Source of the DNA: Candidatus Thermokryptus mobilis
GTDB lineage: Bacteria > Bacteroidota > Ignavibacteria > Kryptoniales > Kryptoniaceae
DNA length: 64,000 bases
Assembly (NCBI RefSeq): GCF_900070205.1
Contig: NZ_FAOO01000010.1
Location: 34,888 to 98,887 of the forward strand
Direction of reading: 5' to 3'
This document shows, one piece after another, positions 44,992 through 56,300 of this stretch. The notes below the pieces were generated by a model, which was not told where the DNA came from, ran no database searches, and saw only the letters and a program-made list of their open reading frames with translations. The translations under genes and the position numbers were made by a program. Every line of letters begins with the position of its first letter. Position 1 is the first letter of the stretch.

Positions 44992-46506
44992 TTAATCTAC
45001 TTTCACAACAATTTTGAGCTTTTGTCCTGGAAATATAAGGTCTGGATTTTTAATCACGTTCTTATTCAATCTGTATATCAATTTCCATTTTCCAAATTCA
45101 CCATAAATGTTCTTTGAAATTCGGTAAAGATAATCACCAGGTTTGACTATATAATCCACTAATTGGCTTTCCCTGTGATTAACCTTTAACACATATTTCT
45201 CAAAATCAAAATACGGGTCTCTTTCCTTATTATGGCATCTGATACAAATCTCAGAACTAACGGGTTCAACGGTGTTTTCGTAATCCCCATTTAAATGCTC
45301 TGGTTTAACGAAATGACATTCAACACAACCAACATTGAGCAACTCCTTTTTATAGGGTTTCCTTGTAAATCCATCCGGGCGACAGTAACCAGTTGTATGA
45401 CAAGATAAACATTCAGGGTCATTAACCCTTCCATCCTCAATTATAGTTTTAAATGCATTTGCATGCCTTGTGAACATCCACTTATAACCTACTTCTTCAT
45501 GACAATCCATACAAGTTGAACTGCTCACAACAATATATTTATCAGGTATTGGATTTGAATAAAGGCAAGTATCCTTAAACCCCAAAGCGACAAACCTTTG
45601 ATAAGCATTTAAAATGCTTCTAATTTTTGGATCCCCCTTGATGTCTTTTAAGAGTGGTATCAAACGGCCAGAATAGCTAACAATTTCTTTATCTTTTAAA
45701 TTAATTTTAAGTTTAAGGTAGCCAACATATTCACCGTTTCCACCTGGGTGAGATATTATACATTTATTTACAACTTCTGGCTCCATTAAAAGGGTTTGAG
45801 AATGTGCCCCTATTATAATGTCTATCTCTGGAAATTTCTCGGCTATATCAACATCTCTAATATACCCAAGATGAGAAAGAAGTATTATAATATCTGACTT
45901 TTCTTTCAAGATCGGTATTATGTTTTTCAAAGCTTGAGTATAATCAAGCACCTTTATGTGTTCAACTTTCTCTGGTGGCATAATAGCGAAAGGGTCTTCA
46001 TTAGCAACGCTTATTATACCAAATTTTACTCCACCGATATTTTTTATCGCATATTTTTTCGAAACCGGTCTCCCATCTTTATATTCAATGTTTGTAGAGA
46101 TAAGCTTATCCTTAAGATTTTTCTTTATCTCTTCAAAAAAATCAATTCCGTTAGAAAACTCCTGATCGCCTATTCCTATAAAATCATAAGGCAGAATTTT
46201 ATAAGCCGAAAGGACAAATCTATCTTTTTCTATGAATCCTATTGATGAAAAAATATCTCCTGCGTCAAGAATAAGGGAAAGATTGTTGGTCTGCGCTTTG
46301 AGATTTTTTATCACGGAATATCGTTTATCAAGCCCTCCAATAGGATTACCAGGGCATCCACAATTTTCAAGAATTCCATTGGTATTAGAGGTGTAAATTA
46401 TCCCTATCTCTATATTTTGGGATTTATCCTCACTAATTGGAACAGCTTCAAAAAAGTTCAAGAACAGTGTAACAAAAATTATAATACCAAATTTTAATAA
46501 ACGCAT
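44992..46506 (-). CDS. Metallophosphoesterase - tetraheme cytochrome c - LysM fusion
   Basis: 504 residues, exported. Residues about 30-300 follow the 5'-nucleotidase/metallophosphoesterase fold (IGIIYTSNTNGILENCGCPGNP, LILDAGD, GIGDQEF, LLSHLG, IIGAHSQ), but the usual metal motifs DxH, GNHEF and GHxH are altered to SNTN, GDQEF and GAHSQ, so catalysis is doubtful. Four heme motifs follow: CMDCH (about 331), CLSCH (365), CVECH (394) and CIRCH (419), with distal His candidates. Residues about 447-502 form a LysM domain (VKPGDYLYRISKNIYG... PDLIFPGQKLKI), which should bind peptidoglycan. The three-part union is unusual; likely a periplasmic electron carrier anchored to the wall. Confidence 0.88.
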   Translation of the reverse strand: MRLLKFGIIIFVTLFLNFFEAVPISEDKSQNIEIGIIYTSNTNGILENCGCPGNPIGGLDKRYSVIKNLKAQTNNLSLILDAGDIFSSIGFIEKDRFVLSAYKILPYDFIGIGDQEFSNGIDFFEEIKKNLKDKLISTNIEYKDGRPVSKKYAIKNIGGVKFGIISVANEDPFAIMPPEKVEHIKVLDYTQALKNIIPILKEKSDIIILLSHLGYIRDVDIAEKFPEIDIIIGAHSQTLLMEPEVVNKCIISHPGGNGEYVGYLKLKINLKDKEIVSYSGRLIPLLKDIKGDPKIRSILNAYQRFVALGFKDTCLYSNPIPDKYIVVSSSTCMDCHEEVGYKWMFTRHANAFKTIIEDGRVNDPECLSCHTTGYCRPDGFTRKPYKKELLNVGCVECHFVKPEHLNGDYENTVEPVSSEICIRCHNKERDPYFDFEKYVLKVNHRESQLVDYIVKPGDYLYRISKNIYGEFGKWKLIYRLNKNVIKNPDLIFPGQKLKIVVKVD

Positions 46507-46519
46507 ACACCATTAAAAT

Positions 46520-49500
46520 TTATTTTTCAAGGATGAAAACGATTTCCCCATCTCCTTCAAAGGGTAAAACTCTAAGAATCGGATTTTGCCGCGATTGAGT
46601 TTCGCTAACAACGCGTTCCTCAACATAAGTGAAAATTTCGTGTATAGTTATAATCCCATCATTATTCATATCAGCTCCACCCTGTAGGGCTTTGATGAGA
46701 TAGTAAGTGAAAACGCTGTGGCCCCACAAGTCGCTTTCATACACCTGCTCATTTTTTTGCCCTGCTGCGAGAAGTTGCCTGCCCCTATCCTTTGCTTTCT
46801 TTTTAACATACTCAAGCGTCGTCTCACTTAACGGTACAGATCTTGATGTAAGCCAACCAGCAAGCCCACCATAACAAGCGTCAATGATAAATAACATATG
46901 CTTCGCCGGTGAAAGCTTTGCGAGGTTATTTACCTCTGTCATAGAAATGCAAGTTGTGTACTTTGATTCAAGGTTTCCATCAACAGGAACCAAATATCCC
47001 ATTTCTCCCCCTGCCGGCAATGGCTCAGTTACACCATGACCAGCAAAGAACACGACAACCCTATCGTTAGGTCCTATCTTCTTAGGTAACTCGTCCCCAA
47101 GAACTCTGATTATTGATTGTTTTGTCGCATTCCTATTATAGATCTCTATAACTTTATCAGGTTCAAAACCAAGATGGCTAATCAAAACCTCCTTAAGACC
47201 TTTTGCATCCTTTACAGCATATTTCAACTTCGTAACATTCAAGTAATCATCAATCCCAATTAAAACAGCCCAACTATTTTCATAAAAATCCTTGCTTGAT
47301 ACAAATTTTTGTTTTGGCTTAACATAATTGACATTTATCAGAATGGAAGTATCGGCTGATTCATTATACGCTATTATCCTTATTTTATTCTCCCCCGGAA
47401 CAAGATTTATACTCTGTTTGAACTCAACCTTATTTGAGACTTCTTTCTCATCTGTTACTTTAAGACCAATTCCTCTCATAAGTTGATTGTTCACTATCAC
47501 CATTACTGCGGGCTGAACCTTTTCATCCTCAGCTATAAAATGAAGCTCTATCTTATCATCAGTTACCGTTGTCTCCTTTGGGGAAAGGATTGTAACAGTT
47601 GGCGGGTTCCTTCTAGGTATATACAAAATATCAACTGAGCTAGTTTGAATGTTTGCCCCATCATCAGCTACTATAGTGATTTTATTTATCCCCTTAAGCA
47701 ACCTAACTGTGTCCTCAAAAATGATTGTTTTATCATCAACGCGTTTCAATTTTGGATTTTCAACCCTGATATTTCTTATATAAACATTCACATTTTCAAC
47801 TTTTTTATCATCACTAATAAAAGCTCTAACAACGGCGGTTTCCTCATTTGTTTCCCTTGATACCGGGGATGAGAACTCAACTTTAGGCGGAATGTTATCT
47901 ATAGCAAAAACTTTCGCTTCAGGCACATTTACAGTTAAAACCCTTGTTACAGCATTATTAAAGTTATCAATGGCAACTATTTTTATTTGATTTATTCCTG
48001 GCTTTAAAGTCCAGCGATATAAAAATTTTACGGAATTTTTCCCAACTGATTGTTCGGTTTTTTCTGCAACGCTCATCTCAATAAAGGGAACATGGATATT
48101 ATCTATTGAAATTGATTTAACAGCATAATTACTATTAACTATACCTATTATGTCCAATGTATCAACAGGGACGCTAATAATTAAAGAATCTGATCCTACG
48201 AAATACGATGGGGATAAAATTTTTATCTTAGGTTTTGATGCAACAAACATCGGTTCAAACTCCCTTGTTACGTTAAGTATCATGGTTGTCGTTACATTAG
48301 AGATATCAACAACCTTAATTTCAACCCGATTATTTTTATGGGGAAGATCAACCTCCCCAACAAATTTATAACAAGGTCCTTTAAGTTTAAACATCTGAAT
48401 ATCCAAGGATGTAACATTAACGATATTTGCTGGCTCTGAATTTATCAGAACCGCTTTTAACTCCCTATAACTTGAAACCAAACCCTCAATTTTCATTGAT
48501 AATTCTGTCCCCTTAAATGTGAAATTGAACTCATTTACTCTTGAATCTTCATCTAAAATAAATGTCTTTGGATAGGTTATCTGAATACCAGGTTTTGGAA
48601 CATTTGGCCAACTCCCGATGACATATTGCCAACTGCCTGATACCCTTTTGCCATTTCTGAATACTATTGGGTTCTGTGCAGACCCTGCCATTGACACATT
48701 TTGATTATAGTCAACGGCAACAATGTAATAAGCAATTTCAGATGGATTATCAACATTTATATAATCACCGAAGGATTGAGATGAAAAATTTCTTAGCTGT
48801 CGCATTTTAAATTCCTTATCCCTTAAACTTTTATAATAAATTAACACCCTTGAAATCCCAACATTATCGTCAGCAATTACTACTATAGGATAGCCCAAAC
48901 CCTGTTTATATATGGCAAATTCGGGAGGAAAATGAAGAAGAAAAGGTGAAACATTGTCTGATTCTCTCCTAGATGTAAAAAATGGCATCGGTGTAACTGG
49001 CACAATTACAAATGGTGATTCTGGCGTCGGGAGATATGAGATATTATTATATTTATCAATAGCGCTGATATAGTAATATAACTTTGAAGAGCTGGTGAAT
49101 GCGTTCGCAGGGAAACGAAAAACATATTTACTCTCACCAATTTTTATCCCTTCAAAGATTGAGAATTTTCCCGAATATTCATCCTTTATAAATAACTGAA
49201 CCCTTTGAACCCCACTCTCATCTTTTACATCAACCTCAATCTCAAATCCAACACTTGGATTATATTGTTTTACAGGCGTATGAACAATTGTAGGACCAAC
49301 TATATCTGCAAATTCAATCTTAACAGTAAATGGTTTCGCCTCAGAGCCAAATGAAGATGTATTTCCAGCAAGGTCAGTTGCTAATATATAATAATAAAAG
49401 AAACTTGAACCCCTTTTGATATCCGAAGGTATCTCACCCGCATAAGCCGAACCACCCTGAAAGGTTAACTCTAATTTGGAATATCCCACATCTGTAGGTT

Positions 49501-50683
49501 TTTTATACATTGCAAAAACTTTATCAACTCTGACATTATCGTTCACGATGCATCTTATAAAAGTTCGCTCGTTGACATTCGTGCTTGAAATTGGTACATG
49601 TTGGATTTCAGGTGGGGTCTCATCGGGCAATATAGATATTATAAAAGGTTTACCCTTTATATCTGACTTTATGGTCTCCTGATTTTTCGAGTCAACTGCC
49701 TTTACAAGATACTCCACCGCATCTGACAGGATATCAGAAGCAGGTATAACCGCAAGGAATTTATCCCTTTCCGTTCGTTTCATTTCTATTGTTTTAAATG
49801 AACTTTCACCTTTGTTCCTGTAGAGAACTACAGCCTTTAAAAGTTCAACATCATCAATTATATGCGCGCTTATTTCTATATCTCTACCTGAGACAGACGC
49901 TCGGACCGGGGAATGAAAAACCGATGGCGGTTCATCAACTTTTTCATACGCTTTTGCAAAAATAGCTTTATCCCCTCTCTCAAATGGCAAAATTCGTGAG
50001 GTAATTATCGCTTTTGCACCTGTTTGCTGAACATCTATAATCTGTATTTCACCAACCTCCTTTTTATCAGCATATATTATTTTCCCCCTCTCATCAAGTT
50101 GAACATTTAACCATCTTTCAACTTTAAATTTCATCCCCTTTTCAATCCCAAGGTCAGCCCCTGCATCAATAAAGACAACATCATCCTCCCCAATAGCTAT
50201 TATGGTTGGTTGGATTATTATTTTGGATTCAATAGCATCAACTATTTTGCGTGCAAGCTCGTTAAACTTCGCAACCTTTTCCTCTTTTAACGATGAAATT
50301 GCAAACTCAATTTCCTGACTTAGAACATCAACTACAAATACATCAACCTCATAATATCCACCTGGCATCTCTCTAAGCTCAGCTGAGATAACTTTATCAA
50401 CACCTAATTCACTCCCAGCATTTGCCATACACTCAACCTCTGTACAACCGGATTTCTTCCACTCCTCAATTTTCTTTATCAAATCTTCTTTTCGCCCGGT
50501 TACTATAGCGAGTTTCTTGCTCTGGACAAGAGCTGCTCTCAGCTCGGAATAAAGCTTATCAGCATACACTTGTGATGTGTTTACAGCTCTCACATCAAAA
50601 AGAGCCACCCTTACTTTATTTGCCGATTTTGTTGTGAGAGCGGTTGCCAATAAACAAAAAACAAAGATCATCCTTTTTAACAT
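46520..50683 (-). CDS. Giant exported protein with Ig-like repeats and C-terminal caspase (C14) domain
   Basis: 1387 residues. Signal peptide; residues about 25-150 resemble a TolB/CsgG-like N-domain (VRVALFDVRAVN...LYSELRAALVQSKKLAIVTG); about 160-260 an FlgT-like module; then at least four repeats each ending in a YY(I/V)xAxD-x-xxN pattern plus further Ig-like segments; finally a caspase-like peptidase about 1136-1385 with catalytic His in FFAGHG (about 1215) and Cys in IIDACYGG (about 1268). An EF-hand-like DMNNDGIITIHE (about 1336) may bind calcium. Both catalytic residues are kept, so it may be active. ATG is preceded by a strong GGGGGGTGA site. Target unknown. Confidence 0.88.
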   Translation of the reverse strand: MLKRMIFVFCLLATALTTKSANKVRVALFDVRAVNTSQVYADKLYSELRAALVQSKKLAIVTGRKEDLIKKIEEWKKSGCTEVECMANAGSELGVDKVISAELREMPGGYYEVDVFVVDVLSQEIEFAISSLKEEKVAKFNELARKIVDAIESKIIIQPTIIAIGEDDVVFIDAGADLGIEKGMKFKVERWLNVQLDERGKIIYADKKEVGEIQIIDVQQTGAKAIITSRILPFERGDKAIFAKAYEKVDEPPSVFHSPVRASVSGRDIEISAHIIDDVELLKAVVLYRNKGESSFKTIEMKRTERDKFLAVIPASDILSDAVEYLVKAVDSKNQETIKSDIKGKPFIISILPDETPPEIQHVPISSTNVNERTFIRCIVNDNVRVDKVFAMYKKPTDVGYSKLELTFQGGSAYAGEIPSDIKRGSSFFYYYILATDLAGNTSSFGSEAKPFTVKIEFADIVGPTIVHTPVKQYNPSVGFEIEVDVKDESGVQRVQLFIKDEYSGKFSIFEGIKIGESKYVFRFPANAFTSSSKLYYYISAIDKYNNISYLPTPESPFVIVPVTPMPFFTSRRESDNVSPFLLHFPPEFAIYKQGLGYPIVVIADDNVGISRVLIYYKSLRDKEFKMRQLRNFSSQSFGDYINVDNPSEIAYYIVAVDYNQNVSMAGSAQNPIVFRNGKRVSGSWQYVIGSWPNVPKPGIQITYPKTFILDEDSRVNEFNFTFKGTELSMKIEGLVSSYRELKAVLINSEPANIVNVTSLDIQMFKLKGPCYKFVGEVDLPHKNNRVEIKVVDISNVTTTMILNVTREFEPMFVASKPKIKILSPSYFVGSDSLIISVPVDTLDIIGIVNSNYAVKSISIDNIHVPFIEMSVAEKTEQSVGKNSVKFLYRWTLKPGINQIKIVAIDNFNNAVTRVLTVNVPEAKVFAIDNIPPKVEFSSPVSRETNEETAVVRAFISDDKKVENVNVYIRNIRVENPKLKRVDDKTIIFEDTVRLLKGINKITIVADDGANIQTSSVDILYIPRRNPPTVTILSPKETTVTDDKIELHFIAEDEKVQPAVMVIVNNQLMRGIGLKVTDEKEVSNKVEFKQSINLVPGENKIRIIAYNESADTSILINVNYVKPKQKFVSSKDFYENSWAVLIGIDDYLNVTKLKYAVKDAKGLKEVLISHLGFEPDKVIEIYNRNATKQSIIRVLGDELPKKIGPNDRVVVFFAGHGVTEPLPAGGEMGYLVPVDGNLESKYTTCISMTEVNNLAKLSPAKHMLFIIDACYGGLAGWLTSRSVPLSETTLEYVKKKAKDRGRQLLAAGQKNEQVYESDLWGHSVFTYYLIKALQGGADMNNDGIITIHEIFTYVEERVVSETQSRQNPILRVLPFEGDGEIVFILEK

Positions 50684-50701
50684 TTAAATCACCCCCCATA
50701 A

Positions 50702-51223
50702 TCATTTTGTTTGTTGGATGATCTCTTTTATTTCACCCTCTATGATCTCTATATTCTTAAAACCTTTATGATGATATCTAACTCTCCCCTTTCCATCAAA
50801 GATAAACAATTGAGGAATTGACTCAATCCCATAGAGTTTTCTAACTTCACCATATCTATCATAAAGCATTATGTATTTAAGCTTGTTCTGTAACATAAAC
50901 CGCTTTGCCTTTATCAGGTTATTTTCAGAGTCAATATTAACTGCCACAATCCTAAGTCCAAGCTCGTAGTACTTATCATAAATATCTTTTAGCTCGACAA
51001 GCTCCTTTAAACAGGGTTCACACCACGAAGCCCAAAAATTTAAAATCACAACCTTCCCCGAATCAAAAATGGATGAAAATTTATACCTAACTCCTACGAA
51101 GTCGTTAAGCACAAAATCCTGAAAAACTGCCCCCGTTCCCTGTTGCGTGTAACAAAAGTTAAAAACTAAAATCAATAAAACTGCGGTGGTAAAAAGAAAC
51201 CTAATGAAACAGAACTTCCTCAT
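50702..51223 (-). CDS. TlpA/ResA-like thioredoxin-fold protein
   Basis: 173 residues: N-terminal signal/anchor (IRFLFTTAVLLILVFNFCYT) then a thioredoxin fold with active site WASWCEPC (Cys68, Cys71) and cis-Pro in ESIPQLFIF. Periplasmic disulfide reductase or oxidase; such proteins often keep heme-motif cysteines reduced for cytochrome c maturation, which would suit the tetraheme protein two genes downstream (inference). 18-base gap to the caspase gene. Confidence 0.92.
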   Translation of the reverse strand: MRKFCFIRFLFTTAVLLILVFNFCYTQQGTGAVFQDFVLNDFVGVRYKFSSIFDSGKVVILNFWASWCEPCLKELVELKDIYDKYYELGLRIVAVNIDSENNLIKAKRFMLQNKLKYIMLYDRYGEVRKLYGIESIPQLFIFDGKGRVRYHHKGFKNIEIIEGEIKEIIQQTK

Positions 51224-51273
51224 TTTTATCTACCCATATAGTTAAAAAGAGAACCTGAAAAAATATAAAAAAA

Positions 51274-53370
51274 TTAAAGAACTAAGTCAAGAGGTCTATA
51301 TCTAACCGAAACCCCCACAAAAATATTCCTCGGAAGACCTGGTTCAATGAATGAATAAGGAACTTTACGCTCTGGATTTATAAAGACAGAGGCGATATAT
51401 TTCTCATTGGTTAGATTGTTCACCCCACCTAAAAGTCGTGCGCCAAAACCAAGAAACTTGAACTCGGCTGAAACAGATAAATTCAAAATTGTATAACTTG
51501 AAACTTTGATATCATTTGAATCATCAGCGAAATATCTGCCAGTGTGAGCTAACTCAACACTTAAAGTGAGGGGTTTAAAATTAAAATTTAAATTCGCATT
51601 CCACCAAAGATTTGGAATCCCAGGGACAACTTTACCAGAGTGATCGCCCAGATCGTTCTCATATTTTAAATATTTCGCATCAATATATGTGAAGGCAAAG
51701 TTTAAATTGGCGTATTTCAAACCGATCCTTGAGCTGAGTTCAAATCCCTTTCTTTCAGATTTTCCCGCCGAAAAAAACCATTTACCATTTTCATAAGGGA
51801 CAATTTCATCCTTGATTAAAATTCTAAAAGTAGAAAATGAATACATCAAATTTTGAAAAATTGATCCGTTAAAAAAAGATATCCCTTTAAACCCGATTTC
51901 GTAAGTTTGCGAAGTCATCGGTTTTAAAAGTGGGTTTAGAGAAACATCTTTTAACTCTGGCGGTGGATCAACTTCATTAAAAGCCGGTGCTTCAACGCCA
52001 CCGCTTAAAGTAAAATAAACTGTGCTATTTTTAGCCAATTTGAACAAAACTGAAAAAGACGGCGTAAAATGTCTAAGGGTTAAAACATCACGCCTTGTTC
52101 TAACTTTTACTCCAGTTGGATAGATTTCGCTTGTGTATACTTGAAAATCATATCTTCCACCAGCCGAGAGAAAAATTTTATCAAATGGTTGAACTTCAAG
52201 GCGTGCAAAAAATCCAAATGTCCTTCCGCCTTCTCTCTTATTGGTTCTTAAGGAATCACCTCGCTCCCCATTGATAAGATTATAAAACAAAATCGTTCCG
52301 TCTTGATAGGAATCATCATATCCGAGGATAAACTTCGGTTTAAGTTTTGTGTTCTCATCATAATATTGATAGGAAAACGCCCCACCAAAAAAGTAGCGAT
52401 TGAAATCACGAAATGTATTTCTTTCAGACCTTTGCAAAACCTTCGGCATAAGGTAAAGGCGCATATCAAAACTATGATTTTGCCTCAATTGTGTTGTGAA
52501 ATTTACACCTATTTTACCTATGCGATTGTATCTGCGCTCTCTTCTTGAAAAGTAAATCTCATTTGCAACGGAAGGATTATCAATAAACTGCGCATATGTC
52601 AGTGGACCAGGAATATAAAAAAGATGGGATGAGAAACCAGCAACAAGTTTAAATTGAGATATATTTGAAAATTTAAATTTTAAAGTTGAATATATTTGCC
52701 TTTTTTTCGCCGAGCTATTCTTGCGCCAGCCATCAAAATCAAAACCCGTCCCAATAAGGAAAACATCAGCATCGCTTAATTTAAGCCCAACTTTTACACC
52801 ACGATGAAATAAACCAAAACTTCCGACCATACTGCTCAATTCAACGAAAGATTCCTTCACCTTAAAGGTTTCAAAATTAACAATACCACCAGAAGCGTTG
52901 CCAAATAAGGTTGATGCGTTAGTTCTTATAATCTCAATTTGTTCCGTTGCAAGTAAATCAACAAAATCAAGCGAGGTTCTACCATCTGGCTCGGTTTCCG
53001 GAAAACCGTCAACAAGTATTTTAATCCCCCTTATCGTTCCAGCGTTGGATTTATCTCCAAAACCGCGAGAGCCGAAACCCCGGATCGTTAATCTTATGTC
53101 CGAAGCCCCGGCTCTACTCTGCGCAAGAACACCAGGAACATAATTTAAGACATCAGATAAACTGATTGTTCTCTTTAAAGTTATATACTCACGACCAATT
53201 GAACTAACAGCCATGGGAAGATTTAATGCCTCACCACCAACACGATAAGCAGTAACTTCAATCTCACCTAAATAATATGTCTTTACTGTGTCCTGTGCGA
53301 AAGAGAAACTTGAAATCAATAAAATCAAAACTAAAATCATCAAATTTACCAAGGGTTTATTTCGTCTCAA
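51274..53370 (-). CDS. TonB-dependent outer-membrane receptor
   Basis: 698 residues. Signal peptide ending FSFAQ; TonB-box-like EIEVTAYR; plug domain (LSDVLNYVPGVLAQSRAGASDIRLTIRGFGSRG... LVDGFPETEPDGRTSLDFVD... IEIIRTNASTLFGNASGG); then a 22-strand-type barrel ending in the aromatic LPRNIFVGVSVRYR. TTG 53370 keeps basic residues ahead of the signal and overlaps the upstream gene by 14 bases; ATG 53340 is an alternative. Substrate unknown: no siderophore or B12 operon adjacent. Confidence 0.93.
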   Translation of the reverse strand: MRRNKPLVNLMILVLILLISSFSFAQDTVKTYYLGEIEVTAYRVGGEALNLPMAVSSIGREYITLKRTISLSDVLNYVPGVLAQSRAGASDIRLTIRGFGSRGFGDKSNAGTIRGIKILVDGFPETEPDGRTSLDFVDLLATEQIEIIRTNASTLFGNASGGIVNFETFKVKESFVELSSMVGSFGLFHRGVKVGLKLSDADVFLIGTGFDFDGWRKNSSAKKRQIYSTLKFKFSNISQFKLVAGFSSHLFYIPGPLTYAQFIDNPSVANEIYFSRRERRYNRIGKIGVNFTTQLRQNHSFDMRLYLMPKVLQRSERNTFRDFNRYFFGGAFSYQYYDENTKLKPKFILGYDDSYQDGTILFYNLINGERGDSLRTNKREGGRTFGFFARLEVQPFDKIFLSAGGRYDFQVYTSEIYPTGVKVRTRRDVLTLRHFTPSFSVLFKLAKNSTVYFTLSGGVEAPAFNEVDPPPELKDVSLNPLLKPMTSQTYEIGFKGISFFNGSIFQNLMYSFSTFRILIKDEIVPYENGKWFFSAGKSERKGFELSSRIGLKYANLNFAFTYIDAKYLKYENDLGDHSGKVVPGIPNLWWNANLNFNFKPLTLSVELAHTGRYFADDSNDIKVSSYTILNLSVSAEFKFLGFGARLLGGVNNLTNEKYIASVFINPERKVPYSFIEPGLPRNIFVGVSVRYRPLDLVL

Positions 53371-56300
53371 CTATAATTGCCGGGATCTCAAGCTCTTTAA
53401 CCTTGCGATTGAATTCAGGGATTTCCTTCTCATATACATCTTTGAATTTTTTCAACTGCTCATCAAGTCGCTTTGAAAGGTCATCAAAAACTTCATACAT
53501 CTGCTTTGTCGGTTTAGAATCAGCACTTGCAACAGCACTCGCAAGAGCTGCAAGTTTCCCGTTTAATTTGACAGGATGATTAAGCAAATCCTGAGAACTT
53601 CTCGCTTTATTTTGTGTTATTTCTCCCTCAATAGCCGTCAATTTATCTTTCAACGGCTTAATAAGTTTATTAATTTCACCTTCCTTTGAAGTTCCCTTCA
53701 ATTTTCGCGCAAGCTCATCAAGTTGCTTGACTATATCTCTAATTTTATTCACAGTTCCGTTTGCCTCACTGAGTTTATCCCTGATCTTTATGAGTAAGTT
53801 AAACTGTTCTTTGAACTCCTCATCTGTAGTTGAAATTCTCGGATCTTTTTTAATCTCAAACCACTGAGTAAATGACTTTGTCCCAACAGTAAGTTTAACC
53901 TGATATTTTCCAGGAACAGCCACTGGACCTCTTGTGCTTCCACCCCAAGTCCAAAATCTTATATCTTTCAAGTTCTCAGCGTCTGGATAACGCATATCCC
54001 AAACAAATCTATTCAGCCCTTGTTCTGCAGTAACGCTTGGTTGAATTTGCTGACCAAAGAAAAATCCAAACTCTTCAAGCATCCCTTCCCTTTCAGGTCT
54101 TTCCTTGCTTGAAAATGACTTTATCAAGTTCCCTTTTTCATCAAAAAATTCAATTTTAACTTCATCCTTCGGTTTCTCCTTGAAATAATAATAAACCACA
54201 ACACCGTTTGGTGGATTTTGACCAAGCGTAATGCCTGGGCGCCTGAAACTTCCACCGCGCATCCTATAAGCATCCGCCGGCTTGAAAAGATAAATATCCG
54301 ACTTCGCCACCTCATCACTTAACTGATAAAGCAATTCAAGGTCATCAAGTATCCAAAAAGAACGACCATGCGTTGCAACAACCAAATCCTTTTCGCGCGG
54401 ATGAACAGCAATATCGTAAATCGGTGAAACAGGCAAATTCAATTGCAGGGTCTGCCAATTTTCGCCATCATCAAAGGAAACATAAATTCCAAACTCAGTC
54501 CCAGCATATAAAATTCCTTTCTTATTAGGGTCTGCTCTGACAACCCTTGTGAAATGCGTATCAGGAATTCCACTTACAATTTTTTTCCATGTCTTACCAT
54601 AATCAGTCGTTTTGAAAATGTAGGGCTTAAAATCACCAAGTTTATATTTCGTTGCTGCAACATACACCGTCCCGGCGTCAAAAGGAGATGGCTCAATTAT
54701 GCTAATCAAACTCCACTCAGGCAATTCCCTCGGCGTGACATTTTGCCAAGTTTTACCACCATCAGTTGAAACATGGATCAAACCGTCATCTGAACCAGCC
54801 CATAAAACACCTTTTTTAACCGGTGATTCAGCAAAAGCATAAATCGTGCAATAATATTCAGCTGTCGTGTTATCCTTCGTTATCGGTCCACCCGAAGGAC
54901 CAATTTTTGAAGTATCATTGCGCGTTAAATCCGGGCTTATCACCTCCCAACTCATTCCTTCATCGGTGCTTCTGAAAACATGATTCCCAGTCACATATAA
55001 AACATTCGGATCATGGGGTGAAATCACAATCGGATATGTCCACTGAAAACGATATTTTATATCCTTTGCCCCAGAACCAATTGGCGATTCAGGCCAGACG
55101 CTTATGTTTTTGATTTCTTTTGTTCTGTGATTATATCTTGTCAAGAGCCCGCCATAACTTCCAGCATAAACTATGTTCGGATCATCCGGTCTTACAGCAA
55201 TATACCCGCTTTCTCCACCACCAACAGGATACCAATCGGTTACACCAATTCCCATCCCAGTTGTCCTGCTTGCTATTCCAACCGTTGTGTTATCTTGCTG
55301 AGCTCCATAGACATAATATGGAAATTGATTATCAACCGTGACATGATAAAATTGAGCTGTGGGATAATCTTGTTCCGTCCATGTCTCTCCACCATTAAAT
55401 GTCACAGAAGCGCCACCATCGCTTGCGTGAATCATTATCTTCGGATTTTCCGGGTTAATCCACAAATCGTGATGGTCTACATGTGGCGTTCTAACAATGT
55501 TAAATGTCCTACCCCCATCAATTGATTTCAAGAACTGAACATTTAAAACATAAACGACATCGGGGTTCTTTGGGTCGGCAAAGACATGCATATAATAAAA
55601 CGGTCTTTGCCAAAGTCGCTTATCGTCGTTGACCTTCCTCCATGTAGCTCCACCATCTTCAGATTTGTATAACCCGCCGTTTTCAGCTTCAACAAGAGCC
55701 CAAATAAGTCCTGGCTTTGCAGGCGATACAGCAACACCGATCTTACCCTTTATCCCCTTTGGAAATCCCGGATTGTTTGAAATCTCAAACCATGTCTCTC
55801 CACCATCCGTTGACTTCCAAAGCCCACTCCCTGGACCTCCACTTGACAGCGTCCAAAAATTCCTATAAACTTCCCACATCGCAGCATAAATTACCCTTGG
55901 ATTCGTTGGATCAATTGCGATATCAACAGCGCCCGTCTTTTCATCTTTATATAGAACCTTTCTCCAAGTTTTCCCACCATCAATTGACTTATAGACACCA
56001 CGATCTTTTGACGGTGCAAATGGGTTTCCAAGCGCAGCAACATAAACGATATCCGCATCCCTTGGATGAATGCGAATTTTCGCTATGACCTTCGTTTCAG
56101 CAAGCCCAACATTTTTCCATGTTTTTCCAGCATCTTCCGACTTATAGACACCATCACCAATTGAAATGTTATTTCTCAAGCAGGCTTCTCCCATCCCAAC
56201 ATAAATAACATTAGGGTCGGACTCAGCAACAGCTATAGCTCCAACTGAACTCGTTTTAAAGAAACCATCTGAGATATTAACCCAGGTAAAACCTCCATCC

